Origin: Nitrospirota bacterium
GTDB lineage: Bacteria > Nitrospirota > Leptospirillia > Leptospirillales > Leptospirillaceae
NCBI GenBank assembly: GCA_021828375.1
Contig: JAKARS010000003.1
Coordinates: 43,056 to 107,055 of the forward strand
Length of the DNA stretch: 64,000 nucleotides
Direction: 5' to 3'
Shown here: one piece after another, positions 44,230-52,080 of the stretch
Layout: each line of letters starts with the position of its first letter
Numbering within the stretch: the stretch's first letter is position 1
Notes under the pieces: model-generated
What the model was told of the DNA's origin: nothing
What the model saw: the letters and a program-made list of their open reading frames with translations, nothing else
The model's database searches: none
Program-made: the position numbers and the translations under genes

Positions 44230-44721
44230 GGTGGGATCTCCTTCAAGTGTTGGGGGCTGACGGGTTGTCGGGAGCCCCATGTCTGACGTCTGGTGCCAGG
44301 GCAGGTCTAAGGAGGGCATCCTCAAGAAAGACCCCTCGGCGGTTCCAGGCGGATTCTCTCAGGCTTTTGGTGTTCTTGTTTTTCACCTCATGCCATCAGA
44401 AAAAGTCTGCAACTTCCGAAGAGTTGAAATCAGAATCCCTGAGAAGCTTCTTGCTGTTGGAAGGCCTCTCCCATAGACTATGGGGAATCTTTCTTTAAAA
44501 ATCAACCAGACTGACGCTTTCTGAGACGTATTGACCGGGGATTCGGGAGTTCGTCTTGGCGAGGATCCGGGAGCCTTTGCGGGGCTGACTGCGGCTCTCT
44601 CGTGAGGGGGATCGAGGGGGAAAGCTTTTCCGCTGTCTTTGTCTGGAAAATGATTGCAATTGCTGGAGATCATGGCTCGGATGTTGACCTTTTTGCTTGA
44701 TTTTGCTAAGAAATCAGAGGA
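44230..44721. other. Divergent control region between tkt and shc
   Basis: A 492-base gene-free region, visibly AT-richer than its surroundings. It holds the shc promoter (44684-44712) on the plus strand and, on the minus strand, a possible tkt promoter: TTGATT near 44503-44498, 17-base spacer, CATAGT near 44480-44475. That -10 box lies in a perfect palindrome, CCATAG-A-CTATGG (44471-44483), which could be an operator. Short ORFs here have no supporting features. Confidence 0.5.
44684..44712 (+). promoter_or_regulatory. Promoter of shc, nearly leaderless
   Basis: TTGACC (44684-44689), 17-base spacer, TAAGAA (44707-44712). The ATG at 44722 follows after nine bases, so the transcript would begin at or only a few bases before the start codon. 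Confidence 0.55.
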
Positions 44722-46863
44722 ATGATTTCGATTCCAACAATGAAGTGGATGGCGGACGCATTGGGGATGGGGGACGGGGTGTCAGGGCAATCAAATTTTA
44801 CTGGCGGAAAAAAGATGTCGCCGGCCGAGGGGAGTTCCTCTCCTGCTCCGGCGCTTCTTGAGAAGACCGCTCCGTCGATTGGGCTGGTTGATCGGGTCGA
44901 TCCCCTTTCGAGAACCCTGGCCCGGGCCGTTTCCTGGCTTGTGGCTTCACAGGATGCTGCAGGGCACTGGGTGGCGCCCCTTGAAGCCGATGCCACGATC
45001 CCCTCGGAATATGTGTTTCTCCATGAAATTCTGGGACGGCCGTTGGATCCCGTCCGCCGGGACAAGATTGTCCGGGCGATTCTTTCCGTTCAGGGAAAGG
45101 AAGGCGCTTGGCCACTTTTTCACGACGGTGACCCCGATATCAGTGCCACCGTCAAGGCCTATCAGGCGTTGAAGCTGTGCGGATTCGATCCCTCCCATCC
45201 GGCTCTTGTCCGTGCCAGGGAGTGGGTCCTCTCCCAGGGGGGCGCCGGCAAGGTCAATGTCTTCACCCGAATTGCCCTGGCCATTTTTGGTCAGTACAGC
45301 TGGGAAAAGATTCCGGCGCTTCCCGCCGAAATGGTTCTCCTCCCGGCCTGGTTTCCCTTTTCGATCTATTCAGTCTCCTACTGGTCGAGGGCGGTGATTG
45401 TTCCTCTGCTGTTCATTTACCACCACAAGCCCCTTGTCCGACTCTCTCCCGAGAGGGGCATCTCGGAGCTCTTTGATCCCGCCCGACCTGACGGGGAGTC
45501 CTTTGCCCCTTCCCCGGAGTTCTTTTCCCTGAGAAACCTTTTTCTCCTCCTTGACAAGGGGCTCCAGGTCTGGAACCGACATCCTCCCGACTTCCTTCGA
45601 AAGAAAGCCCTGTCGTTTGCCATGGAGTGGATGGTTCCCCGTCTCAAGGGAGAGGGGGGGCTGGGAGCGATCTATCCGGCCATGGCCAACAGTGCGGTGG
45701 CCCTTTCCCTCGAGGGATACGATCTCGATCACCCCCTGATGCAGCGTGTTCTTGGCTCCATCGATGATTTGCTCATTGAGGGGGAGAAGGAGATTTTGGT
45801 CCAGCCGTGTGTCTCTCCCGTCTGGGACACAGCCTTGGCCATGGGCGCCCTGATTGAGGCCGGGATCTCCCCGGACTCCCCCACGGTTGACCGGGCCATG
45901 GAATGGTTTTGTGCCCGGGAGGTCAGGACCCGGGGGGACTGGGCCGTTCGCGTCCCCGATTGTGAGCCGGGTGGCTGGGCCTTCCAGTTCGAAAACGATT
46001 ACTATCCTGATGTGGACGACACCGCCATGGTCCTCATGGGAATGGCCAAGATTCTTCCGGCCCGACCCGACTTGGCCGCTCGAATGGAAGGCGTCTTCCG
46101 GCGCGCAACACTGTGGGTGATGGCCATGCAGGGAACGGACGGCGGCTGGGGGGCCTTTGACCGGGACAACGACCTTCTCTTTCTCAACCATATCCCCTTT
46201 GCCGATCATGGGGCCCTGCTCGACCCCAGTACGGCTGACCTCACCGGCCGGGTGCTGGAGCTCCTGGGATCCTTGGGATACGGGCCTGATTTCCCTCCGG
46301 CCGCCCGGGCGATCCGCTATCTCAGGCGGGAGCAGGAAGAGGACGGCTCCTGGTTCGGACGGTGGGGTGTCAACTATATCTATGGAACATGGTCGGTCAT
46401 TGCGGGGCTTAAAAGTATCGGCGTTCCCATGTCTGAGCCTTGGGTCATGCGTTCCATGGAGTTTCTGATGGCTCGCCAGAATCCGGACGGTGGTTGGGGA
46501 GAGGATTGTCTCTCCTATGCCTCGCGAGACTACGCGGGACGGGGGGCTTCGACGCCCTCACAGACGGCCTGGGCCTTGATCGCGCTTCTTCATGGAGGAC
46601 ATGCGGGTCACATGGCCGTCAGGCAGGGAGTCGAATTTCTGCTCCGGCAGATGACACCTGACGGAACCTGGGACGAGGAGCTCTTTACGGGGACGGGATT
46701 CCCCCGGGTCTTCTACCTGCGCTACCACATGTATCGCCATTATTTTCCGCTCTGGGCCCTGGCCCTTTACCGGAACATGACCGAGAGAGGAAGAGCTCTG
46801 GGGCACGAACGGGTGGATTTCTGGAAGACGGCTCCCTACGCGCCGATCGCCCGAAGTGTCTGA
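44722..46863 (+). CDS. shc: Squalene-hopene cyclase
   Basis: A 713-residue class II triterpene cyclase that folds squalene into hopene or hopanol, the committed step of hopanoid synthesis, as a monotopic membrane enzyme. The catalytic acid motif DVDDTA is at 430-435, and several QW-type repeats are visible (e.g. GWGAFDRDN, DGSWFGRWG, DGGWGEDCLSY, TPDGTWDEELFTG). The N-terminal ~55 residues are not conserved; an alternative ATG at 44815 would remove 31 of them. The ATG at 44722 fits a leaderless transcript. Overlaps hpnG by eight bases. Confidence 0.97.
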   Translation: MISIPTMKWMADALGMGDGVSGQSNFTGGKKMSPAEGSSSPAPALLEKTAPSIGLVDRVDPLSRTLARAVSWLVASQDAAGHWVAPLEADATIPSEYVFLHEILGRPLDPVRRDKIVRAILSVQGKEGAWPLFHDGDPDISATVKAYQALKLCGFDPSHPALVRAREWVLSQGGAGKVNVFTRIALAIFGQYSWEKIPALPAEMVLLPAWFPFSIYSVSYWSRAVIVPLLFIYHHKPLVRLSPERGISELFDPARPDGESFAPSPEFFSLRNLFLLLDKGLQVWNRHPPDFLRKKALSFAMEWMVPRLKGEGGLGAIYPAMANSAVALSLEGYDLDHPLMQRVLGSIDDLLIEGEKEILVQPCVSPVWDTALAMGALIEAGISPDSPTVDRAMEWFCAREVRTRGDWAVRVPDCEPGGWAFQFENDYYPDVDDTAMVLMGMAKILPARPDLAARMEGVFRRATLWVMAMQGTDGGWGAFDRDNDLLFLNHIPFADHGALLDPSTADLTGRVLELLGSLGYGPDFPPAARAIRYLRREQEEDGSWFGRWGVNYIYGTWSVIAGLKSIGVPMSEPWVMRSMEFLMARQNPDGGWGEDCLSYASRDYAGRGASTPSQTAWALIALLHGGHAGHMAVRQGVEFLLRQMTPDGTWDEELFTGTGFPRVFYLRYHMYRHYFPLWALALYRNMTERGRALGHERVDFWKTAPYAPIARSV

Positions 46864-47635
46864 CGGGGGACAGGGCGCTTGCCCACTCCTCGTCGTGACG
46901 GCACTGGAAGACGAAGCTCGGGCCTTCACCCATAAGCTGAAAGGTCGCGTCATCCCCCGGAGTGGCCATGGGACGCTCAGTCCCTCTGTTCCGCCTCCAC
47001 GCTCTCTTTTTGAGGTGGTGTGGGTCGGTCCCGGAAAATCCGGAATGGGGGTTCTTTCCGCTCTTCTGTCTTCAGGGAGATATTCTCGTGTTCTCTTTAC
47101 CGGTCTGGCGGGAGCTCTAGCCCCTGACCTGTTCCCGGGGACGATCGTTGTGGCCGAGGAGGTTCTCTCCTCTTCGGGGGAGACATTTTTGCCGTTGCAA
47201 GACTTTTTTCTGAGTTTTTTTCGCCCCATGTTTGAGGGGTGGGGCAAAGGATCGATCCGCTTCGGGAGGATCCTTTCAGCCGAGGCTCTCGTCGGAGCCC
47301 CCCGGGAAAAAAAAAGGCTGGCGTCCGAGACGGGAGCCATGGCTGTTGACATGGAAAGCGCCGGATGGCTTGATGCGGCTTCCCGTGCCGGGATCCCGGC
47401 GACTGTCGTCCGGGTTGTCTCCGATGGGGCAGATGACGCCCTTCCTCCGGAGATCCTCTCTTTTGTCACACCGGAAGGGGCGGTCTCCTTCGGGGGGATT
47501 CTCCGCGCTCTCCTGGTCCGTCCCACGCTTCTTTATGAACTGCTTCTTTTGGGTTCAAGCATTCGTCAGGGCCGCCAAGCCCTTTCTCGCCTGGGTCAAG
47601 AGGTTTCTTCAGCCCTTCGGGAGGAGGGGCATTGA
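46856..47635 (+). CDS. hpnG: Hopanoid-associated nucleoside phosphorylase HpnG
   Basis: A 259-residue member of the MTA/SAH nucleosidase-like phosphorylase fold. In characterised hopanoid producers HpnG removes adenine from adenosylhopane to give ribosylhopane, the precursor of bacteriohopanetetrol. Visible motifs are LVVTALEDEARAF, GPGKSGMG, FTGLAGAL and the ribose-site AVDMESAG. Its GTG start overlaps the end of shc. HpnH, which makes adenosylhopane, is not in the window and must lie elsewhere. Confidence 0.88.
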   Translation: MSDGGQGACPLLVVTALEDEARAFTHKLKGRVIPRSGHGTLSPSVPPPRSLFEVVWVGPGKSGMGVLSALLSSGRYSRVLFTGLAGALAPDLFPGTIVVAEEVLSSSGETFLPLQDFFLSFFRPMFEGWGKGSIRFGRILSAEALVGAPREKKRLASETGAMAVDMESAGWLDAASRAGIPATVVRVVSDGADDALPPEILSFVTPEGAVSFGGILRALLVRPTLLYELLLLGSSIRQGRQALSRLGQEVSSALREEGH

Positions 47636-49008
47636 GTGTTCGGAGGCTCCGGAAGGGAGGAACGGACTCCCGGATCCGACGAGTGTTTTCTCTGTGGCGG
47701 GTGGTTTTCGTTCTTCTTGCCTGCGGGAGCCCCCCCCTTTTCTCCTTTGCCGCCCCGCCGCCGATGGCCCCCATCGCCCCGGTGCAGACGACCCTTGGCC
47801 CGCAGGGACTCAGCTTTCCCCAACTTCCCATTGGTGCTCCCCCTCCCTTCAGCTACAGCACTCCCTTCGACAATACCGTTGTCGTCCCCGTTCCGGCCAT
47901 CGGCGACTCCTACAACTCGGGGCTGACCTATGGGACGATCGTTCCGATCCTGTATGCCAAGCCCTCCGGTCGAATCACCTCGATCTTCGCTCCGTCCGTC
48001 ATGTACAACTCCTATATGGGCCTTGAAACGGGCTTTCGGTATTACCGGTTCTACAAGGGGAATCTGAAGCGCTGGCATGTCGTCGGCATCCAGTCGAACT
48101 CGATCATGAACTTCTACGAGTTTCACTACCGGGACCTTTCCCTTGACCGGGGACGCTTTATTATCGATACCCGTGTGAAGAGCTTTAAAAACCCGACCGC
48201 CCGGTTCTATGGCCTCGGTCCGACCTCGAACTTCTCCGACCAGTCGAACTACACCCTGTCCACCACATCGGCTCACGGAACCTTCGGAATGAATTTTGAC
48301 GACATGAAGATCCGGGCCTGGATCATGGAGCGATATCGCTCCTATGGTGCCTCTCCGGGGCAGGTTTCGGGAATGGAATATACCGGACTTCTGTTTCCCG
48401 ATGCTCCGGGGTTCGCCTCGGGAGCGCAGATCCTGACGCATCGGGCCGATGTCACCTACGACACCCGTGACAACCATCTCATTCCCTCTGCCGGAACCTA
48501 TGCCCGGGCCTTCGCAGAGCTCGACAACAACATGACTCCCGGACAAAACAGCGTCTTTGACCGCTTTGATGTCGAGTACAAGACCTGGATCCCTCATGGA
48601 GACCAAGACCAGGATGTCCTGGCCATCCGGGCCATGATCAACCTCATGAACGGACCGAATATCCCGTTCTATGCCATGAGCATGCTGGGGGGGGCCTTCA
48701 CGCTTGAGGGATACGGGACCGGACGTTTCTACGACTATGATGCCACCCTGTTCAATATCGAGGAGCGTATCGCGGCCTTCGACATGAATCTCTTCAATGT
48801 CCAGTCGGAGTTCCAGGTGGCGCCTTTTTTAGGGGTGGGGGAGGTTTACCGAGACATGTCTCAGGCCACGAACTTCGGATACTATGCGGTCAACCCGGGA
48901 GTCGGGCTTCGGGCCCTGGTCAAACCTGACGTCGTCGGGCGTGTCGATATCGGCTATTCGACCGAAGCAGGGGCCGTCACCTATGTCGGAATTGGTTTTC
49001 CTTTCTGA
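47632..49008 (+). CDS. Outer-membrane beta-barrel protein (surface-antigen type)
   Basis: A 458-residue exported protein. After a basic signal segment (about residues 15-42, likely cut near FSFAAPPP) comes a Pro-rich linker and a long run of alternating aromatic strands (YRFYKG, FYGLGPTSNFSDQ, THRADVTYDTRDN), ending in GIGFPF with a C-terminal Phe, the usual barrel-insertion signal. The C-terminal half resembles the Omp85/D15 surface-antigen barrel; no POTRA repeats are present. The TTG start sits in a TTGA overlap with the hpnG stop and has GGAGGAGG at 47621-47628. Coupling to shc-hpnG suggests a hopanoid-linked role, but that is inference. Confidence 0.75.
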   Translation: MSVRRLRKGGTDSRIRRVFSLWRVVFVLLACGSPPLFSFAAPPPMAPIAPVQTTLGPQGLSFPQLPIGAPPPFSYSTPFDNTVVVPVPAIGDSYNSGLTYGTIVPILYAKPSGRITSIFAPSVMYNSYMGLETGFRYYRFYKGNLKRWHVVGIQSNSIMNFYEFHYRDLSLDRGRFIIDTRVKSFKNPTARFYGLGPTSNFSDQSNYTLSTTSAHGTFGMNFDDMKIRAWIMERYRSYGASPGQVSGMEYTGLLFPDAPGFASGAQILTHRADVTYDTRDNHLIPSAGTYARAFAELDNNMTPGQNSVFDRFDVEYKTWIPHGDQDQDVLAIRAMINLMNGPNIPFYAMSMLGGAFTLEGYGTGRFYDYDATLFNIEERIAAFDMNLFNVQSEFQVAPFLGVGEVYRDMSQATNFGYYAVNPGVGLRALVKPDVVGRVDIGYSTEAGAVTYVGIGFPF

Positions 49009-49688
49009 CGGAGTCTTGCGGCAAGCCGTCGGGCCTCCCGAACGGCAGAACGGTCCTCTTCGGTCTGAACACGGGAAAAGGTGGGCGGGAGTCTGTCTGA
49101 GAGGAGGCAGAGGGGAAGTGTCGCCGGAAGGAGAAAGGTGTCGATTCCTCCTCCCCCCAGTGTCTCAATGAAGAGAGAAACTCCGGAGAGGTTGTGATGA
49201 TAGTGGACGGCCGCTCCGGGGCGGTCATAGAGGCACTCTGCCAGCGAGTGGCTCACCAGGGATCCCCGATGCTCCAGGTCTCCGGACGGGGACGGAACAT
49301 AACGGCGGATCCGGTATCCCGACTCATGAAAGACTCCCCTGTAGCGGGTCACATGAAGATGGTCCTCCCGGTCGAACCAGGCCACTTCGTCCCCTCGGGA
49401 GAGATGGCGCCCCGAGACAAATCTCGGATCGCTCCACTCAAAGCCCATGGAGCGCAGTGCGGCTTCGGCATAAGGATGGCGGGGCGCATCCGGTCTTCCC
49501 ACCTTTTTGGGCGGGTAGGTGTCCGGAAGGGAGATTCGGGTTTTGTCGAGGATGGACTGATCATTGACCGGAACAGGGGCGGTCCTGCACGAGGCCAGAA
49601 GAAAAAGGCCAAGGGTGAGGGTGGTTACGGAGAAAATCCCTCGGAAGGAGAGGCTGCCCCTGCGGGGTGCGCTCCGATGCCTGGGCAA
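48981..49688 (-). CDS. Putative lipoprotein of unknown function
   Basis: A roughly 235-residue protein with a basic N-region, a hydrophobic stretch and a lipobox (LFLLASC, Cys34 from the TTG at 49688). The mature part has HPYAEAALRSMGFEWSD, EVAWFDREDHLHVTRYRGV and many His and Tyr residues; I recognise no family. The reading frame extends to a GTG at 49760, giving an unusually long signal region, and neither start has a good ribosome site. Its last 28 bases overlap the end of the convergent barrel gene. The lipobox supports it being real. Confidence 0.55.
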   Translation of the reverse strand: MPRHRSAPRRGSLSFRGIFSVTTLTLGLFLLASCRTAPVPVNDQSILDKTRISLPDTYPPKKVGRPDAPRHPYAEAALRSMGFEWSDPRFVSGRHLSRGDEVAWFDREDHLHVTRYRGVFHESGYRIRRYVPSPSGDLEHRGSLVSHSLAECLYDRPGAAVHYHHNLSGVSLFIETLGGGGIDTFLLPATLPLCLLSDRLPPTFSRVQTEEDRSAVREARRLAARLRQKGKPIPT

Positions 49689-49863
49689 ATGAAGGCGCGT
49701 GAATCGATGATGTCCTGTCGGTTCGATGGCGGGAAGTCCTCGGGGTGGTTGCGGATGCACAAACTTTCAGGCCATCCTGCCATGGCCTCCGGGAGCTGTC
49801 AACCTCCTTGGGAGCTTTCGGTCGGCAGGGGCTTTTTCTGAATTTCGGCAAGGGGTGCCGGTC

Positions 49864-49892
49864 TTTACGGTCTCTTTTTCCCATGATATCAT
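49864..49892 (+). promoter_or_regulatory. Promoter of hpnA, leaderless
   Basis: TTTACG (49864-49869), 17-base spacer, TATCAT (49887-49892). The hpnA ATG (49899) begins exactly six bases after the -10 box and no Shine-Dalgarno sequence is present, so the transcript should start at the ATG. Confidence 0.5.
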
Positions 49893-49898
49893 AGTTCC

Positions 49899-50969
49899 AT
49901 GGATTCCCCCCCTTTCCCCTCTCTTTCCCTTGTGACCGGAGCCACCGGATTCGTGGGCTCCTGGGTTGCCGATCTCCTTGTCTCTGAGGGGACTCCCGTT
50001 CGGTGCCTTCATCGCGCCTCCTCGAATACGTCCAACCTCCCCCCGCGAGGACCGCGAGTCTCGTGGGTCGAGGGAGATCTTCTCGACCCAGACTCCCTCG
50101 ACCGGGCCATGGAGGGGGTTCATACCCTTTACCATGTGGCGGCCGACTATCGTCTCTGGACTCCGAAAAAGGGAGAGATCCTTCACTCCAATGTGACGGG
50201 AACGAGGAATATCCTTGAGGCGGCCTTGCGGGCCGGGGTCTCCCGGGTCGTTTACTGCAGCAGCGTGGCGGCCCTGGGAACCCGGGACGATGGCCGCCCC
50301 ATCGACGAGACCATGGAGGTCGACCGCTCCTCGCTGGTGGGGGAGTATAAGCTCTCCAAGTACGAGGCCGAACAGGTGGCGCTCTCCTATGCGAACCGCC
50401 TCTCGATTGTGGTCGTCAACCCCTCGGCTCCCATCGGGGGGCGGGACATCAAGCCGACACCCACCGGACGGATCGTCCTTGATTATCTGAAGGGGCGCAT
50501 GAAGGCGGCCATTCATACCGGTCTCAATGTCGTCCCGGTCAAGGATGTGGCCCGGGGGCATCTGCTGGCGGCAAAAAAAGGGGCAGTGGGAGAGAAGTAT
50601 ATCCTGGGAGGGCAGAACATGACCCTCCTGGAGCTTTTTCGCCACCTGGAGGCAATCACGGGAATCCCGGCGCCCCAAGTGACCATTCCCCGGGAGATGA
50701 TCCTTCCCTTGGCCTGGGTCTCCGAAGGAGTGTCGCGGGTGACGGGCCGGGAACCTCTTGTTCCGCTCGAGGGGGTGCGCATGGCCAAGAAATTGATGTA
50801 TTATAATGGAAGCCGGGCGATTCGGGAGCTGGGTCTTGTCCCGACTCCCGTGGAGGAGGCCTTTCGTGATGCCGTGCAATATTATCTCTCCTCCGGCTAC
50901 CTTGAGCCGCGCTTGGCGGACAGACTCTCCCGCACCTTCTCGGAGAGGCTCGCCCAAGCGCAGGGATGA
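49899..50969 (+). CDS. hpnA: Hopanoid-associated sugar epimerase HpnA
   Basis: A 356-residue extended SDR. The Rossmann motif is LVTGATGFVGSW, followed by VYCSSVAALG and an intact YKLSK catalytic pair, then NPSAPIGGRDIKPTPTG, which is characteristic of the HpnA group. It is found with hopanoid genes in many bacteria, and a role in modifying the polar head sugar is assumed. The C-terminal ~25 residues are Arg/Ser rich. It heads a rightward run with ispH, hpnJ and hpnI. Confidence 0.9.
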   Translation: MDSPPFPSLSLVTGATGFVGSWVADLLVSEGTPVRCLHRASSNTSNLPPRGPRVSWVEGDLLDPDSLDRAMEGVHTLYHVAADYRLWTPKKGEILHSNVTGTRNILEAALRAGVSRVVYCSSVAALGTRDDGRPIDETMEVDRSSLVGEYKLSKYEAEQVALSYANRLSIVVVNPSAPIGGRDIKPTPTGRIVLDYLKGRMKAAIHTGLNVVPVKDVARGHLLAAKKGAVGEKYILGGQNMTLLELFRHLEAITGIPAPQVTIPREMILPLAWVSEGVSRVTGREPLVPLEGVRMAKKLMYYNGSRAIRELGLVPTPVEEAFRDAVQYYLSSGYLEPRLADRLSRTFSERLAQAQG

Positions 50970-51002
50970 CCCCTCAAGGGCGATCCCGAATGTCAGGGAT
51001 CT

Positions 51003-51034
51003 TTGACCACCGACGACGCGTGTTTTCATATAAT
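51003..51034 (+). promoter_or_regulatory. Possible promoter of ispH
   Basis: TATAAT at 51029-51034 is a perfect -10 box. TTGACC at 51003-51008 is a good -35 sequence but the spacing is 20 bases, longer than optimal. AAGGAG (51040-51045) follows, six bases before the ispH ATG. Confidence 0.4.
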
Positions 51035-51051
51035 CGATAAAGGAGCTCCCT

Positions 51052-51960
51052 ATGGAAATCTTTCTGACGGAATACGCCGGTGTGTGTGTGGGCGTGAAGC
51101 GGGCAATCAAGATGGCCCACAAGACGGCCGAAGAGGCCAATGGTCCCATCTTTGTCCTTCACGAGATCGTCCACAATACTCACGTGGTCAACGATCTGGC
51201 CAACAGGGGAGTCCATTCGGTGGACGATGTGGCGGAGGTCAGCGAGGGAACCCTGATCATCAGCGCCCATGGGGTTGCTCCCAGTGTGATTGCCGATGCG
51301 AAAAGCCGTCAGCTCGAGGTGGTCGATACGACCTGTCCCTTGGTGTCGAAGATCCATCGGATCGTCAAGGCTCTGGCAGACAAGAACTACACCATTCTCC
51401 TCCTGGGCGAGAAGAGCCACGATGAGGTCATGGGAGTTCAGGGCCACGCCAAGGACCATATCCACATCTTCCATCGCAAGGAGGAGATTCCCGGACTTCC
51501 GATGACGGATGGACCTGTTGCACTCGTCTCCCAGACCACCCAGTCGATCAAGTATTTTGACGAGATCCTCGCCCTTCTCGTTGAGCGATATCCCCAGCTG
51601 GAGGTTCACAATACGATTTGCGACGCCACGGAGAAGAGGCAGACGTCGGCCCTTGCCATCGCCGGCAACATGGATGTCATGATCACCGTGGGCTCCATGA
51701 GTTCGGCCAATTCCCGTCGTCTCCAGGAGGTGGCCGGGGGGCTTTGTCCCGCCTCCTATCTGGTGGACAAGGCCTCCGACGTTCAGGCGGAATGGTTTGC
51801 AGGGCAAGAGCGTGTGGGCGTGACTGCCGGGGCCTCCACTCCCGACTATCTGATCGAAGGGGTGATCGACCGTCTCATGGAAATCTCCCGGGAGCGTGGC
51901 ATGGAACCGACCGTCGTGCGGAGTGAATCCTCCGAAGAAGAGTTCATCGAGGTTCACTGA
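51052..51960 (+). CDS. ispH: 4-hydroxy-3-methylbut-2-enyl diphosphate reductase
   Basis: A 302-residue Fe-S reductase, last enzyme of the MEP pathway, giving IPP and DMAPP. Cluster ligands Cys12 (AGVCVGVKRAI), Cys95 (VDTTCPLV) and Cys190 (TICDATEKRQ) are present, as are substrate residues His41, His73 and the Glu of GEKSHDEVMG. A consensus AAGGAG precedes the ATG. Placement between hpnA and hpnJ links isoprenoid supply with hopanoid synthesis. Confidence 0.96.
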   Translation: MEIFLTEYAGVCVGVKRAIKMAHKTAEEANGPIFVLHEIVHNTHVVNDLANRGVHSVDDVAEVSEGTLIISAHGVAPSVIADAKSRQLEVVDTTCPLVSKIHRIVKALADKNYTILLLGEKSHDEVMGVQGHAKDHIHIFHRKEEIPGLPMTDGPVALVSQTTQSIKYFDEILALLVERYPQLEVHNTICDATEKRQTSALAIAGNMDVMITVGSMSSANSRRLQEVAGGLCPASYLVDKASDVQAEWFAGQERVGVTAGASTPDYLIEGVIDRLMEISRERGMEPTVVRSESSEEEFIEVH

Positions 51961-52031
51961 AGACGCGTCGGAGCATTGCGTCGCCGGAACCCTTTCATTA
52001 TGTCTTGAAGCCATTCACTCTCCCGAGGAGG

Positions 52032-52068
52032 TCCCGCCGATTGCGGGCGGGATTCCTGCGGATATATT
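52032..52068 (+). promoter_or_regulatory. Hairpin and weak promoter before hpnJ
   Basis: TCCCGCC (52032-52038) and GGCGGGA (52046-52052) form a 7-bp hairpin without a T-run. TTGCGG (52041-52046), 16 bases, TATATT (52063-52068) could be a promoter; -35 overlaps the hairpin. GAGGA at 52070-52074 is the hpnJ ribosome site. Confidence 0.35.
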
Positions 52069-52080
52069 GAGGATCTCTCT

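Noticed and set aside
44279-44476. Small ORFs in the tkt-shc gap
   Set aside because: No ribosome site, no family resemblance, and the region is better explained as divergent control DNA.
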